DNA of 64,000 nt from Pseudarthrobacter sp. GA104. GTDB taxonomy: Bacteria > Actinomycetota > Actinomycetes > Actinomycetales > Micrococcaceae. Of the stretch, positions 42,768 to 51,257 are shown one piece after another. Under the pieces are notes generated by a model, which was not told the DNA's origin, ran no database searches, and saw only the letters and a program-made list of their open reading frames with translations. The stretch's first letter is position 1. Each line of letters starts with the position of its first letter. The stretch spans positions 2,666,001 through 2,730,000 of the forward strand of contig NZ_WOWL01000001.1 in NCBI RefSeq assembly GCF_009741265.1, in the 5' to 3' direction. The translations under genes were made by a program, and so were the position numbers.

Positions 42768-43420
42768 GGGCGCAGCCCTCCTTCAGTTACAGTTTCAGGT
42801 GCCCGCCGGGTGTGCCCCGGCTCGAGGCCGAACAGCGGCAGCACCACTTCGTCCACAATCCCCACCAGGAAGTCATCCTCGATGGGGCCGGAGCCGAAGA
42901 TGAACCGTTGCCGCAGCAGGGCGGGACCGGCCTCGAGCCTGAAGCCAGTCACGAGGTCCGGATCGCATTCGCCCCGTCTTACGGCGCTGGCAAGGATCTC
43001 ATGCATCATCCTGCTGGCGTTTCCATGCGTGAACTCACGGACTTCTGCGGCAACTTCGGGGTTCTGCAAGGCCTCACCCAACACTCCGCGAACGGCCTGT
43101 CCAACGGTCCCTTCCAGCAGCCGGGCAGCCTGCCGCATGACGGTCAAGGTATCCAGCCGCAGGCTGCCGGTGTCCGGGACGGTGTCCGGGCCATGCATAG
43201 AGGCGTAGGCGGCGTCCAGTACCAGGGCGGCGCGGCCGGGCCAGCGCCGGTAGAGGGAGGCTTTGCTTGCGCGCGCGCGTTCGGCTACCCGGTCCATAGT
43301 CAGCGCAGAGTATCCGGATTCGGCGATCTCTGCCAGGACGGCATCGAAGATCGCGTTGTTCAGGACCGCGCCGCGCCGGCGCGGCAGCTTTCGATGGTCC
43401 GGACCGGCTCCGGCGGTCAC
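42764..43420 (-). CDS. TetR-family regulator
   Basis: A 218-residue TetR/AcrR-type repressor. The N-terminal HTH is ALTMDRVAERARASKASLYR with RWPGRAALV. The C-terminal ligand domain resembles the TetR_C family with EVVLPLFGL near the end. The GTG start overlaps the stop of the upstream phosphotransferase-like gene by 4 nt. Its placement inside the operon suggests it controls the whole unit, probably through the 21-bp palindrome at 46059-46079. Confidence 0.88.
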   Translation of the reverse strand: MTAGAGPDHRKLPRRRGAVLNNAIFDAVLAEIAESGYSALTMDRVAERARASKASLYRRWPGRAALVLDAAYASMHGPDTVPDTGSLRLDTLTVMRQAARLLEGTVGQAVRGVLGEALQNPEVAAEVREFTHGNASRMMHEILASAVRRGECDPDLVTGFRLEAGPALLRQRFIFGSGPIEDDFLVGIVDEVVLPLFGLEPGHTRRAPETVTEGGLRP

Positions 43421-45909
43421 GACGACGGCTCCGCAACAGCCGCCGTGACCTGTCCGCGGGTGCCGTCCACCAGGACCAGCTGGCCGGTCTGCAGGTCACG
43501 GGTCCCCGACCCGGTGGCCATGACGGCGGGGATCCCGTATTCCCGGGCGACGATGGCAGCATGGGAGGCGATTCCGCCGGCGTCAACCACGACGGCGGCC
43601 GCGCGCTGGAACAGGGGAGTCCAGGATGGGTTGGTGTAGGGGCAGACAAGGACCTCGCCGCTGCGGAGCAGTCGGAATTCGTCCGGCCCGCGAATGATCC
43701 TCACCGTCCCGGTGGCCTGGCCGCGGCTGGCGGGCATGCCGGACACCAGAGTTCCGGGCGCCGGACGCATGTGAGCGAACAGCGTTGCCGTGTCCAGCAG
43801 CGGAATGCCTTCCAGTTCCCGGCGTTTCGCGGCCCTGGCCAGCACCAGCCGGCGGTAGCGTTCCCTCTCGGCGGCAGGCAGCGCGCCGCCGTCGTCCATT
43901 CCCGCCAGTTCTTCAAAGCGCAGGTGCTGGACATCGGCCGCATCAGCCAGCACCCCGGCATCGCACAGCCGCCGGCCCAGTTCGGACAGCGCGCGCCGGA
44001 GCGGCGGCAGCACCATGGTGGCGTAGAAGTGGCTGTCTTCGCGGAAGGCGGTCCCGGCTTTTGCGGCGTCGACGGCGGACAGCAGGTGCCGCCGCAGGGC
44101 CGCGATCCGCAGGGCGGGATGACGTTTCAGTTCCGCAAGGGCCTGGCCGGTTTGGTCTGCGGCCGGCCGCCGCTCTCCCATCATGGAGGTGACCAGACCT
44201 AGAACCACCTCGGGGGCATCGGACCAGGTCGGTGAACTGGACAAGAGCACGCTGACGGTTTCACGGTGGCCGTATTCTGCCAGGAATGCCTGGAATTGTG
44301 TGTGGAACTCCTTGAATTCAGGATCGTGCTCCAGCCGGGAAAGCAGTTCGCCCGGTTCCAGTTCCGTGAAGGCCCGGGCCAGCGTGCCCTGCGACCGGAC
44401 CTGGTCGGCCAAGGCCTCCAGCGCACGGTTTGCCTGGCTGGTGCGGGTTTCCGCGCCGGCGATGAGTGCCGGGCCAAGGTGCCTCTTGCCCAGCAGCATG
44501 AGCATCAGGCGCAGCTTGGCCTGCGGAAGGAAAGCTCCCGGCAGGTACGAGATCCGCAGCTCGGTGATCCCCCGCATCGTGGCGAAGGCGTCCTCCGCGA
44601 GCCCGATCACCCCTCGCCAGGCCAAGGTCCGGGGGTCCTGGGCGTTGAGCCGCCGGACGTTCTCCAGGAATGTGGAGAACCTGCTGTCCCGGGTCCACCG
44701 GGTTGGATTGAACCGGCGGGCCCGGCGCACCACGGAAACGGGTGCGCCGAGCGTGCGAAGTGTAGGGTGCGGCACCGGAGGAACCAGCCGGACCACCACG
44801 CCGTCCTCCTCCGGCAGCAAGTCGTTCACCGACGGGAAGACGACGCCGACGCTTCCGGCCATGCCGTGGAGCATGGCCAGAATGCCGCGCTGCATCCAGC
44901 CGGACACGTCCAGGGGATACGGACGTTCCTGGAACATCTCCAGGAAGAACGGACCCATCAGGCGCTGGAACGGGTTCAGGTGTAGTGGCTGCGGCGGCAG
45001 GGCGGTCATCGGCCGCGACTGGAGCACGTACAGGCGCCCGCCGGTGATGGCCCATTCCATGTCCTGCGGTCGGCCGAAATGATCCTGGGCACGTATTGCC
45101 AGCCGCGCCAGTTCCGCCAACTGCCCTGTGCCGAGGGCAGCCTGCCGGCTGCCCGTGCCGGCGCTCTCCCCGGTGCCCCCGCCGGCAAGGGCCCGGATCA
45201 CAACCTCATGGGCGCCCGGGATGAACGATTTTGTCCGGCCCGAACGGTCCAGCACGTAGTGTTCCGGCGTGACGCGTCCAGAAACCACGGCCTCGCCCAG
45301 GCCGGGGCTGGCATCGACCACGATTTCACCGCGCTCGCCGGTTACCGGGTTCGCGCTGAACAGGACTCCCGCGGTGTCCGCTGGCACCATGTCCTGCACG
45401 ACGACGGCAATCGACACTTCCCGCGGGTTGATCTCCTGGCGCTGCCGGTAGGCGATGGCGCGGTCCGTCCACAGCGAAGCCCAACATTCCACCACGGCAC
45501 GGGTCACTGCCTGCTCGCCGACAACGTTCAGGAAAGTGTCCTGTTGCCCGGCAAAGGCGGCTCCTGGCAGGTCTTCGGCGGTGGCACTGGAACGCACGGC
45601 CACCGGACCGCCGCCCAGCGCGGCGTAAGCCGCCGCAATATCAGCGGTGACGCACGCCGGCACGTGGGATTCGGCGAACAGCGCGCGGATCCGTGCCCCG
45701 GCGTTTTCGGCTTCGAGCAACCCTTCCAGTTCGGCGCCCAGGCCGGTTTCTGCCAGCAGGGTGGCGTAGGCGGCGGTTGTGACCACAAAGCCCGCTGGAA
45801 CAGGGAAGCCGTGGCGCACGAGCTCACCGAGATTGGCTCCCTTTCCGCCAGCCAACGCCAGGTCCGCGGCGCCGAAGTCGGCGAGCATCCCGGTAAATTT
45901 TTCAGTCAT
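43417..45909 (-). CDS. PEP-utilising / rifampin-phosphotransferase-like three-domain enzyme
   Basis: An 830-residue protein. The N-terminal ATP-binding PPDK_N domain ([40 protein letters not shown]) is followed by a middle helical domain of about 370 residues unlike PEP synthase. A C-terminal phosphohistidine domain has His783 in GGIASHAAIVAREYGIP. It lacks the PEP/pyruvate TIM barrel. This three-domain order is that of rifampin phosphotransferase (Rph), but the middle domain that would bind substrate cannot be judged by eye, so resistance should not be assumed. Overlapping TetR and HAD genes follow. Confidence 0.75.
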   Translation of the reverse strand: MTEKFTGMLADFGAADLALAGGKGANLGELVRHGFPVPAGFVVTTAAYATLLAETGLGAELEGLLEAENAGARIRALFAESHVPACVTADIAAAYAALGGGPVAVRSSATAEDLPGAAFAGQQDTFLNVVGEQAVTRAVVECWASLWTDRAIAYRQRQEINPREVSIAVVVQDMVPADTAGVLFSANPVTGERGEIVVDASPGLGEAVVSGRVTPEHYVLDRSGRTKSFIPGAHEVVIRALAGGGTGESAGTGSRQAALGTGQLAELARLAIRAQDHFGRPQDMEWAITGGRLYVLQSRPMTALPPQPLHLNPFQRLMGPFFLEMFQERPYPLDVSGWMQRGILAMLHGMAGSVGVVFPSVNDLLPEEDGVVVRLVPPVPHPTLRTLGAPVSVVRRARRFNPTRWTRDSRFSTFLENVRRLNAQDPRTLAWRGVIGLAEDAFATMRGITELRISYLPGAFLPQAKLRLMLMLLGKRHLGPALIAGAETRTSQANRALEALADQVRSQGTLARAFTELEPGELLSRLEHDPEFKEFHTQFQAFLAEYGHRETVSVLLSSSPTWSDAPEVVLGLVTSMMGERRPAADQTGQALAELKRHPALRIAALRRHLLSAVDAAKAGTAFREDSHFYATMVLPPLRRALSELGRRLCDAGVLADAADVQHLRFEELAGMDDGGALPAAERERYRRLVLARAAKRRELEGIPLLDTATLFAHMRPAPGTLVSGMPASRGQATGTVRIIRGPDEFRLLRSGEVLVCPYTNPSWTPLFQRAAAVVVDAGGIASHAAIVAREYGIPAVMATGSGTRDLQTGQLVLVDGTRGQVTAAVAEPSS
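45764..45808. repeat. Direct repeat, left copy (inside the Rph-like gene)
   Basis: These 45 bp match 49048-49092 at 43 of 45 positions, in the same orientation. This copy encodes the FPVPAGFVVTTAAYA segment of the Rph-like ATP-binding domain. Confidence 0.75.
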
Positions 45910-46058
45910 CCGGGACTCCCTGGGGACAGAGGGGGGCGGAGCGGCCGTTGGTCCAATGCCCCAGAAGCATCACAGGCAGGATTCCCGGAAGTGCCGCACG
46001 AATGGCTGTTGGAAACTGCGGGATTGCGGCGCTGCTTGCGGTCCATTGGGCCCCGGTT

Positions 46059-46079
46059 TAGAGAACTAATGGTTCTCTA
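46059..46079. promoter_or_regulatory. 21-bp perfect palindrome, TetR-type operator candidate
   Basis: TAGAGAAC (46059-46066) and GTTCTCTA (46072-46079) flank TAATG, 150 bp upstream of the Rph-like gene. On the minus strand a -10-like TATAGA overlaps it. Size and AT content fit a TetR-family operator for the regulator in the same operon. Confidence 0.6.
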
Positions 46080-46238
46080 TAAGAGTACGTTCGTTGTGCC
46101 AAGGCCGACAAGGCTTTGACTCGGCCTCGGCATGAAAGTGGACGTCGAGGCGCCGTCAGGGCCCCGGAACCGGTCGGCCCTGCCCCACAACGCGATGGGT
46201 GGCTGGGCCGCCGGTATCCGGGCACTTCCCTCGACGTA

Positions 46239-46269
46239 GAAGGGCGGCCGGAGCATCCGATCGCCCTTC
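46239..46269 (-). terminator. Hairpin after the PH-domain gene
   Basis: GAAGGGCG (46239-46246) and CGCCCTTC (46262-46269) pair in an 8-bp stem, 13 nt beyond the minus-strand stop at 46283. The 15-nt loop and weak T-tail (TACG) make it a moderate terminator candidate. Confidence 0.45.
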
Positions 46270-46282
46270 CACGTGCTGACTG

Positions 46283-46654
46283 CTATTTGGTGTTCAGCAT
46301 GTTCCAGAGAATCAAGTCATGTGCGTGCTTGGCTTTGTCATCGCCGCGGAAGTCCGCTTCCTTGATGCTGCCACCCGTGTCGATTCCGATGCTCGAGGTT
46401 GACGCGAACCTGCCCATCATCGACTTGTTGGACAGCATCGAGACGGAGCGGATGTTCTTGTAGGGCACGGACACGACGGCAAGTTTGTTTCCGACGAAGC
46501 TCTTGTCCTGGAGGATTACGCGCATGTTGGTGATGCCCACGAAGCCGGTACCGACCCCGATGCAGTCGTAAACGGCGTAGACGATTTCTCCCTGCAGGAG
46601 CCCGGCCCTGATTTGCTCGAGCTGTTCATACTTGTCGTGAATGATCTCAGTCAA
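46283..46654 (-). CDS. Bacterial PH-domain protein
   Basis: A 123-residue protein of the short bacterial pleckstrin-homology type (bPH/YdjX-like): GEIVYAVYDCIGVGTGFVGI, then NMRVILQDKSFVGNK and VPYKNIRSVSMLSNKSMMG form the beta-strand core ahead of one C-terminal helix. No TM or signal is seen. Function unknown. It lies 18 nt after the TM2 gene and may be co-transcribed with it. Confidence 0.75.
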   Translation of the reverse strand: MTEIIHDKYEQLEQIRAGLLQGEIVYAVYDCIGVGTGFVGITNMRVILQDKSFVGNKLAVVSVPYKNIRSVSMLSNKSMMGRFASTSSIGIDTGGSIKEADFRGDDKAKHAHDLILWNMLNTK

Positions 46655-46672
46655 AGTGCAGTCTCCTTCGGC

Positions 46673-47179
46673 CTAGTTGCGGAGCGGAACGCCGTGGGCG
46701 TCCCGCTGGAAGTAGACGGCGCCCGCGAGGATCATGATGCCCTCGATAAGGCCCCACAAGGCGAGGAATCCCAAGCCCAGCACACTCAGGACGATCGCGA
46801 GCACGAGCTGGATGATGCCGATCTTTGTATATCCAAGGTAAAAGCGGTGGATACCCAGGCCACCCAGGAATATGCCCAACAAGCCTGCCGCGATCTTCGA
46901 CTTGGACTGCGGGTAACCGTAACCCGGCTGCGGCATCGGCGGCTGGCCTGAGTATTGCGGCGGCTGGGGCATGGGCGGCTGGCCTGAGTACTGGGGCGGC
47001 TGGGGCATGGGCGGCTGGCCTGAGTACTGCGGCGGCTGCGGCATTGGCGGCTGCGCAGAGTACTGCGGGCCGGGGAAGGGCGGCGGGGTTGGAGCTTGGG
47101 CGCCGTTGTAAGGAGGGGGCACAGGCGGGCCGTAATTTTCCTGCGGGGCCGAGTTCGCGTCGGGGTGTTGCTGGGTCAT
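46673..47179 (-). CDS. TM2-domain protein with Gln/Pro-rich tandem repeats
   Basis: A 168-residue membrane protein. Residues 1-92 are a Pro/Gln/Tyr-rich cytoplasmic tail with four 12-residue repeats (QYSGQPPMPQPP). Residues 95-155 are a TM2 domain: GLLGIFLGGLGIHRFYLG, the conserved turn, then LGLGFLALWGLIEGIMIL. TM2 proteins have two TMs joined by a DRF-like turn (here HRFYLG) and mostly unknown roles. The repeat number could vary between strains. Confidence 0.88.
   Translation of the reverse strand: MTQQHPDANSAPQENYGPPVPPPYNGAQAPTPPPFPGPQYSAQPPMPQPPQYSGQPPMPQPPQYSGQPPMPQPPQYSGQPPMPQPGYGYPQSKSKIAAGLLGIFLGGLGIHRFYLGYTKIGIIQLVLAIVLSVLGLGFLALWGLIEGIMILAGAVYFQRDAHGVPLRN
46927..47070. repeat. 36-bp in-frame tandem repeat inside the TM2 gene
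   Basis: Four units of 36 bp (12 codons) with anchor GGCCTGAGTA at 46945, 46981 and 47017 and a diverged copy at 47053. The period is exactly 36 nt, so copy-number change would keep the frame. Confidence 0.85.
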
Positions 47180-47350
47180 GGTTGATGCCTTCCGGAGAAT
47201 GATGATGCGGCCCCAGGTGACCGGGCGGCGGCAGTCAACGACGGCATCCCCCAGAATCCATAGCCTTCCTTAGTGTGACGGACTGCTGGGCAAATTTCCC
47301 TGTAAGCCGCAGTGTTTCCTCCTGAAGACGTCGAGGACGTTCTTAACGAA

Positions 47351-47388
47351 AGCGGTCGACGGCGGGGAGTCCCGCCGTCGACCGCTTG
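47351..47388 (-). terminator. Strong terminator after the MHS transporter gene
   Basis: A perfect 17-bp stem (47351-47367 with 47372-47388) with a 4-nt GAGT loop, followed on the minus strand by TTTCGTT. Together with the neighbouring 5' region of the TM2 gene it fills the 300-nt gap; no other gene is visible there. Confidence 0.8.
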
Positions 47389-47478
47389 GCCTTGGGTGCC
47401 ACTTGCGGTAGCCCGTCCCGCGGCCGCATCCGTTACCCCGCCGCCACGCTTTCACGGGCAAGAGCGGGCTCTGGCGCC

Positions 47479-48837
47479 TCAATTTCGTCCTTGCGGGTCT
47501 CGAGGTCGCCGAGCGACTTGCCCTTGGTGTCGGGGGGACAGGAGGGTAGCGAGCGCTGCGACGGCGCAGATACCCAGCGTGGTCAGCCCGATGACCAGGG
47601 GGACGTTGGCGGACCCCGGGGGAGCGACGGCGGTGAAGATGCTTGGGAAGAACGATGCGATCATGAGGCCCACGTTCTGCGACACGGCGAACCCTGTGAC
47701 GCGGATCCGCATGGGGAACTGCTCCTGGAAGAACGTGGCAAAGGTGGCGTTCCACATCTGGAAGAAGATGCCCTGGACGATCACGATGCAGACGAAGACC
47801 AGTGCCAGGCTTCCCTGCTCGATGGCCCGCAGGTATCCGCCGGCCAGCACGCCACCGCCCACGCCGCCGGCCACCATCAGCATCCGCCGGCCGATCCTGT
47901 CCGAGAGCGCGCCGAACAGCGGAATGGTGACGACGGCGGCGATGTTGGCCACGAGGGTGACCCACAGGAAGTCGCTGCTGGAGAAGCCGTTGCCGTAGCC
48001 CTTCTGCGTGGCGTAGGAGACACCGAAGATGAGCGTTGCCATGCCGATCACGTTGGTGAAGGTCATCAGGATGCAGCGGACCAGGACCCACGGGTAGCCG
48101 CGGACCAGGTCAACGAGGGGGAACCGCTGCTTGGCCTTGCCGGCCTCGGACTGCGCAGCATACGCCGGCGGCTCCTGCACCCGGCGGCGGATGATGTAGC
48201 CCGCCAGGATCACAAAGGCGCTGAGCAGGAACGGGATGCGCCAGCCCCAGGCCTGGAACTGGTCGGCGGGCAGGATGGCTGCAAGGGGAAGCAGGACGGC
48301 GGTGGCCAGGATGGAGCCCACCTGGGTGCCCTGCAGGCTGAAGCTTGCGAAGAAGCCGCGCCTGGCGTCGGGGGAGTGCTCCACGATCATCGCGCTGGCG
48401 CCGCCCAGTTCTCCTGCGACGGCGAAGCCCTGGATGAGGCGGAGGATCACCAGCATTATTGGCGCCAGGATGCCCACCTGTCCGTACGTGGGCAATAGTC
48501 CGACGGCGAAGGTGGCGAAGCCCATCAGCAGCATGGCGAAGACGAGCACCTGCTTGCGGCCGTGCCGGTCACCGTATGCTCCCAGTACGACGGCGCCTAC
48601 CGGGCGGGAGACGTAGCCCACCGCGTAGGTGGCGAGCGAGGCGATGATCCCCACGGTCGGGTTTTCGGTGGGGAAGAAGATGGCGGGGAAGATGAGCGTC
48701 GCTGCCAGCGAGTACAGTGCGAAGTCGTAGTATTCGAGTGCGCTTCCGATCCAGCCGCTCATCGCCGCCTTCTTCGGGTCCCGCTGGCCAGCGCCGGCTT
48801 CCGGGATAGGACGGGTTTCCCCGGGGGTGCTGCTCAT
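47479..48837 (-). CDS. MHS-family (proline/betaine/shikimate type) MFS transporter with frameshifted C-terminus
   Basis: A 452-residue 12-TM symporter of the metabolite:H+ symporter family. GSALEYYDFALYSLAATLIF in TM1, GAYGDRHGRK after TM2 and GGASAMIVEHSPDARRG are family hallmarks. It reads through to the last TM, then the frame shifts in a run of six G (47532-47537). Removing one base restores a further C-terminal DTKGKSLGDLETRKDEIEA and more, to a stop at 47433. The deposited frame instead ends RHQGQVARRPRDPQGRN. Only the tail is affected. AAGGA 10 nt before ATG 48837 sets the start. The substrate is unknown. Confidence 0.85.
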   Translation of the reverse strand: MSSTPGETRPIPEAGAGQRDPKKAAMSGWIGSALEYYDFALYSLAATLIFPAIFFPTENPTVGIIASLATYAVGYVSRPVGAVVLGAYGDRHGRKQVLVFAMLLMGFATFAVGLLPTYGQVGILAPIMLVILRLIQGFAVAGELGGASAMIVEHSPDARRGFFASFSLQGTQVGSILATAVLLPLAAILPADQFQAWGWRIPFLLSAFVILAGYIIRRRVQEPPAYAAQSEAGKAKQRFPLVDLVRGYPWVLVRCILMTFTNVIGMATLIFGVSYATQKGYGNGFSSSDFLWVTLVANIAAVVTIPLFGALSDRIGRRMLMVAGGVGGGVLAGGYLRAIEQGSLALVFVCIVIVQGIFFQMWNATFATFFQEQFPMRIRVTGFAVSQNVGLMIASFFPSIFTAVAPPGSANVPLVIGLTTLGICAVAALATLLSPRHQGQVARRPRDPQGRN

Positions 48838-48956
48838 TCTGGTGAATTCCTTCGTCGTCATTGGCAAGGAACCGGAACTGTTGTGTTCCGGATGGTCGAC
48901 GGGGACCTTGAAGGTGCCGGGCTTCGGAAAGCCCTTTCCCTTGAATCGTTTCATCA

Positions 48957-48997
48957 AGAATAGGATAGTGATGCCGGTTACGTCAACGCGGTAACCG
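48957..48997 (-). promoter_or_regulatory. Promoter and overlapping palindrome for the MHS transporter gene
   Basis: On the minus strand TTGACG (48981-48986) and TATTCT (48957-48962) are 18 nt apart. The -35 lies within an inverted repeat CGGTTAC-N9-GTAACCG (48975-48997). Such an operator over the -35 suggests repression. The 5' leader would be about 110 nt. Confidence 0.6.
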
Positions 48998-49047
48998 AAC
49001 AGCATTTGCAGAGGGCCTGACCAGGCCGCTTTCCGCCATCAGGGATC

Positions 49048-49092
49048 GCGTAGGCGGCGGTTGTGACCACAAAGCCCGCAGTAACAGGGAAG
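49048..49092 (-). pseudogene. Remnant of an Rph/PPDK N-terminal domain, right copy of a 45-bp direct repeat
   Basis: The minus strand encodes FPVTAGFVVTTAAYA, the same segment as the Rph-like gene (43 of 45 bases identical, 32 in a row), then runs into unrelated sequence with no open frame. It is a gene fragment between the MHS promoter and the TetR gene. The 49006-49225 gap holds nothing else recognisable. Confidence 0.65.
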
Positions 49093-49225
49093 CTAGGAGC
49101 ACATCCTGCGGGACCACGAGCCCTGGACGCCTTTTCTAGGGGTGGACAACGGACTGGACGACCTCAGTCAAGCGACTCCTGCTTCTCGGCCCAGATGGAC
49201 GCCCTGCTGGCAGGCGCTGGATCTT

Positions 49226-49879
49226 TCAAAACCGGAAAAGCGGTTCGATCTGCACGCGCAGGCGCTCGCGGAGTTTCTCCCAGAGATCCTCCGGGCGGAA
49301 TCCGCGCGCCGGGGTGCGAAGGATCTCATGGATATAGGTTCCGTTGCAGTTCTGCGCAACGATCAGTGAGTCGACGTCGGCGCTGAGGTATCCGGCTTTC
49401 CTGGCGTCGTCGAGGATGGCGGCGATCAGGGCGATAACCCTGTCGCCCTGGGAGATGCTCTGGGCCCCAAGCTGGCTTCCGGCCTTGAAGCCGTGGTGCA
49501 GGTAGCTCGTGACGTTCTCCGGGTCGGTTGCGTAGAACCGGGCGCGTGCACGGAAGATGGCGTAGATCCGCTCCACATAGTCCCGCGCGGTGGAAGTATT
49601 GGCGGCCAGTTCCTTGTCCGCGTCTTCGATGGCCTGGAGCGTCGTATCCATGCGCTCGCCGATAACCAGTAGCAGCAGTTCGTGCTTGTTACTGACGTAA
49701 CGGAAAAGGGTGGCCTCCCCGACCCCGGCAAGCTCGGCCACTTCCTTGGTGGTGGTGTGCTCGTAGCCCCGCTCGTTGAAGAGCTGTTCTGCTGCAGCGC
49801 GGATGTTCTGGTAACGCTCGATCCGGGCCTTCTCGCGCAGCCCGACGGGAGCACCACTTGCGGAGGCCTCCGAAGTCAT
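49226..49879 (-). CDS. TetR-family regulator of the catabolic island (putative)
   Basis: A 217-residue TetR-type repressor. The HTH is YEHTTTKEVAELAGVGEATL with FRYVSNKHELLLLV, near residues 35-65, followed by a helical ligand domain. ATG 49879 has AAAGG at 8 nt; the ATG at 49888 is too close. It is 91 nt after the alcohol dehydrogenase gene and probably in one transcript with it, divergent from the hydrolase/monooxygenase operon. The GAGTGCAC-type palindromes upstream of both operons are its likely targets. Confidence 0.88.
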   Translation of the reverse strand: MTSEASASGAPVGLREKARIERYQNIRAAAEQLFNERGYEHTTTKEVAELAGVGEATLFRYVSNKHELLLLVIGERMDTTLQAIEDADKELAANTSTARDYVERIYAIFRARARFYATDPENVTSYLHHGFKAGSQLGAQSISQGDRVIALIAAILDDARKAGYLSADVDSLIVAQNCNGTYIHEILRTPARGFRPEDLWEKLRERLRVQIEPLFRF

Positions 49880-49970
49880 CGTCTTCATCCTTTATTAACG
49901 TTCCTATCAGCGGTGGGGTACCGGGCGGCCGTTCGCAGCTGCCGGGGTTCAGTTCTGGTGCCGATAACTC

Positions 49971-51092
49971 TCAATTGAACATCACGATCTGGCGGATGGC
50001 ATTTCCATCGGCGAGTTCATCCATCGCCTCGTTGATGTTGTCCAGGGTGATCACCGACGAAGCCAGTTTTTCGACCGGCAGCCTTCCTTCGCGCCACATC
50101 TGGGCGTAGACCGGGATGTCGCGGGCGGGTACTGCGGAGCCCAGGTAGGAACCGACGATGGTGCGGGCCTCGGCTGTGATCCCCAACGGTTCAATGGATG
50201 ACAGCACTCCCGCAGCCGGCAGTCCGGCAGTCACCGTGGTGCCGCCGGGCGCCGTGGCCTGCACCGCGGTTTCGAAGGCACGGGGGTGGCCGGCCGCCTC
50301 GATGACGATGTGGGCCCGGATGCCCAGGTCCGCGGCCTCGGCAGGCGAGTACGTTTCTGTTGCCCCCAGTTCCCGCGCTGTGATCAGTTTGTCCGGGTTC
50401 GCATCGACGCCGATGATCCGGGCGGGTTCGGCCCACGCTGAGGAGATTGCGACGGCGGTCAGCAGAGCTGCCATGCCGACTCCTCCGAGGCCGACGATCA
50501 TGATGTCCTGCCCCTCCTGGGGATTCCCCGCGTTGATGACGGCCCCGCCTCCAGTCAGCACCGCACACCCAAGAAGTGCAGCGACCGACGGCGGCACGTC
50601 GCTTCCGACCGGGACAACCGAGCGGCGGCTGAGCACGGCATGGGTCGCGAAGCCGGAGACTCCGAGGTGGTGACGGACAGGCTGGCCGGCACGCGTCAGT
50701 CGGGTGGACCCCCCTGGCAGCGTTCCGGCCCCGTTTGATTCTGTACCGACGCTGCACGGCAGCTTGCCCCCGGTGCGGCAGTTGGGGCACTCCTCGCAGC
50801 GCGGCAGGAAAACCGTGACCACCCGCTGGCCCGGTTCAAGGTCATCGACATCCGCGCCGACAGCGACGACCGTACCGGCGGCCTCGTGGCCGAGCAGCAT
50901 GGGCAGCGGACGGGGGCGGTCGCCGTTGACCACGGAGAGGTCCGAGTGGCAGATACCCGCAGCCTCCATCCGTGTCAGGACTTCCTGCGGTCCCGGCCCG
51001 GCGAGGTCAAGCTCCGCAACGGAAAGCGGGCGGGACCGGGCGTATGGACGTGGGGAGCCGACGGTCTCCAGGACCGCGCCGGTAATCTTCAT
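49971..51092 (-). CDS. Zinc-dependent alcohol dehydrogenase (MDR family)
   Basis: A 373-residue medium-chain dehydrogenase. Catalytic Zn ligands: Cys48 in GICHSD, His69-Glu70 in GHEAAG and a Cys in the Rossmann domain region (GCAVLTGGGAV). Structural Zn cysteines: C99, C102, C105 and C113. The NAD-binding GLGGVGMAALL follows. It oxidises a primary or secondary alcohol to aldehyde or ketone; S-(hydroxymethyl)-compound or aryl-alcohol dehydrogenases are its nearest subgroup by motif. GGAAGGG precedes ATG 51092. In context it may provide the ketone for the monooxygenase. Confidence 0.88.
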   Translation of the reverse strand: MKITGAVLETVGSPRPYARSRPLSVAELDLAGPGPQEVLTRMEAAGICHSDLSVVNGDRPRPLPMLLGHEAAGTVVAVGADVDDLEPGQRVVTVFLPRCEECPNCRTGGKLPCSVGTESNGAGTLPGGSTRLTRAGQPVRHHLGVSGFATHAVLSRRSVVPVGSDVPPSVAALLGCAVLTGGGAVINAGNPQEGQDIMIVGLGGVGMAALLTAVAISSAWAEPARIIGVDANPDKLITARELGATETYSPAEAADLGIRAHIVIEAAGHPRAFETAVQATAPGGTTVTAGLPAAGVLSSIEPLGITAEARTIVGSYLGSAVPARDIPVYAQMWREGRLPVEKLASSVITLDNINEAMDELADGNAIRQIVMFN

Positions 51093-51122
51093 TGTTTCCC
51101 TTCCAATGATTGTGCTTCGTAT

Positions 51123-51171
51123 CACTCTTATGCTTTTATGAGAGTGTAATCCGCACGGAGTGCACTTTCAA
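51123..51171. promoter_or_regulatory. Operator-like repeats in the divergent ADH / hydrolase intergenic region
   Basis: CACTCT (51123-51128) and AGAGTG (51141-51146) form an inverted repeat. GGAGTGCACTTTCAA (51157-51171) recurs with one change upstream of the TTT operon at 55455. The region separates divergent operons and is the probable site of a shared regulator. Confidence 0.55.
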
Positions 51172-51257
51172 TATCGTGTCACTGCCGCGCTGCCTGCACC
51201 CGATCGGATTCCCTCATCGTTATCAGTACCGGCCAGTCAAATTCGAAGGGATTGGAA

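Noticed and set aside
43417..45909. Calling the phosphotransferase-like gene a rifampin-resistance gene (rph)
   Set aside because: Domain order fits, but the substrate-binding middle domain cannot be judged by eye and no rifamycin-associated element was found upstream.
46927..47070. Regular repeats as a possible CRISPR array
   Set aside because: The repeats are contiguous, in frame and encode a Pro/Gln-rich tail; there are no spacers and no cas genes.
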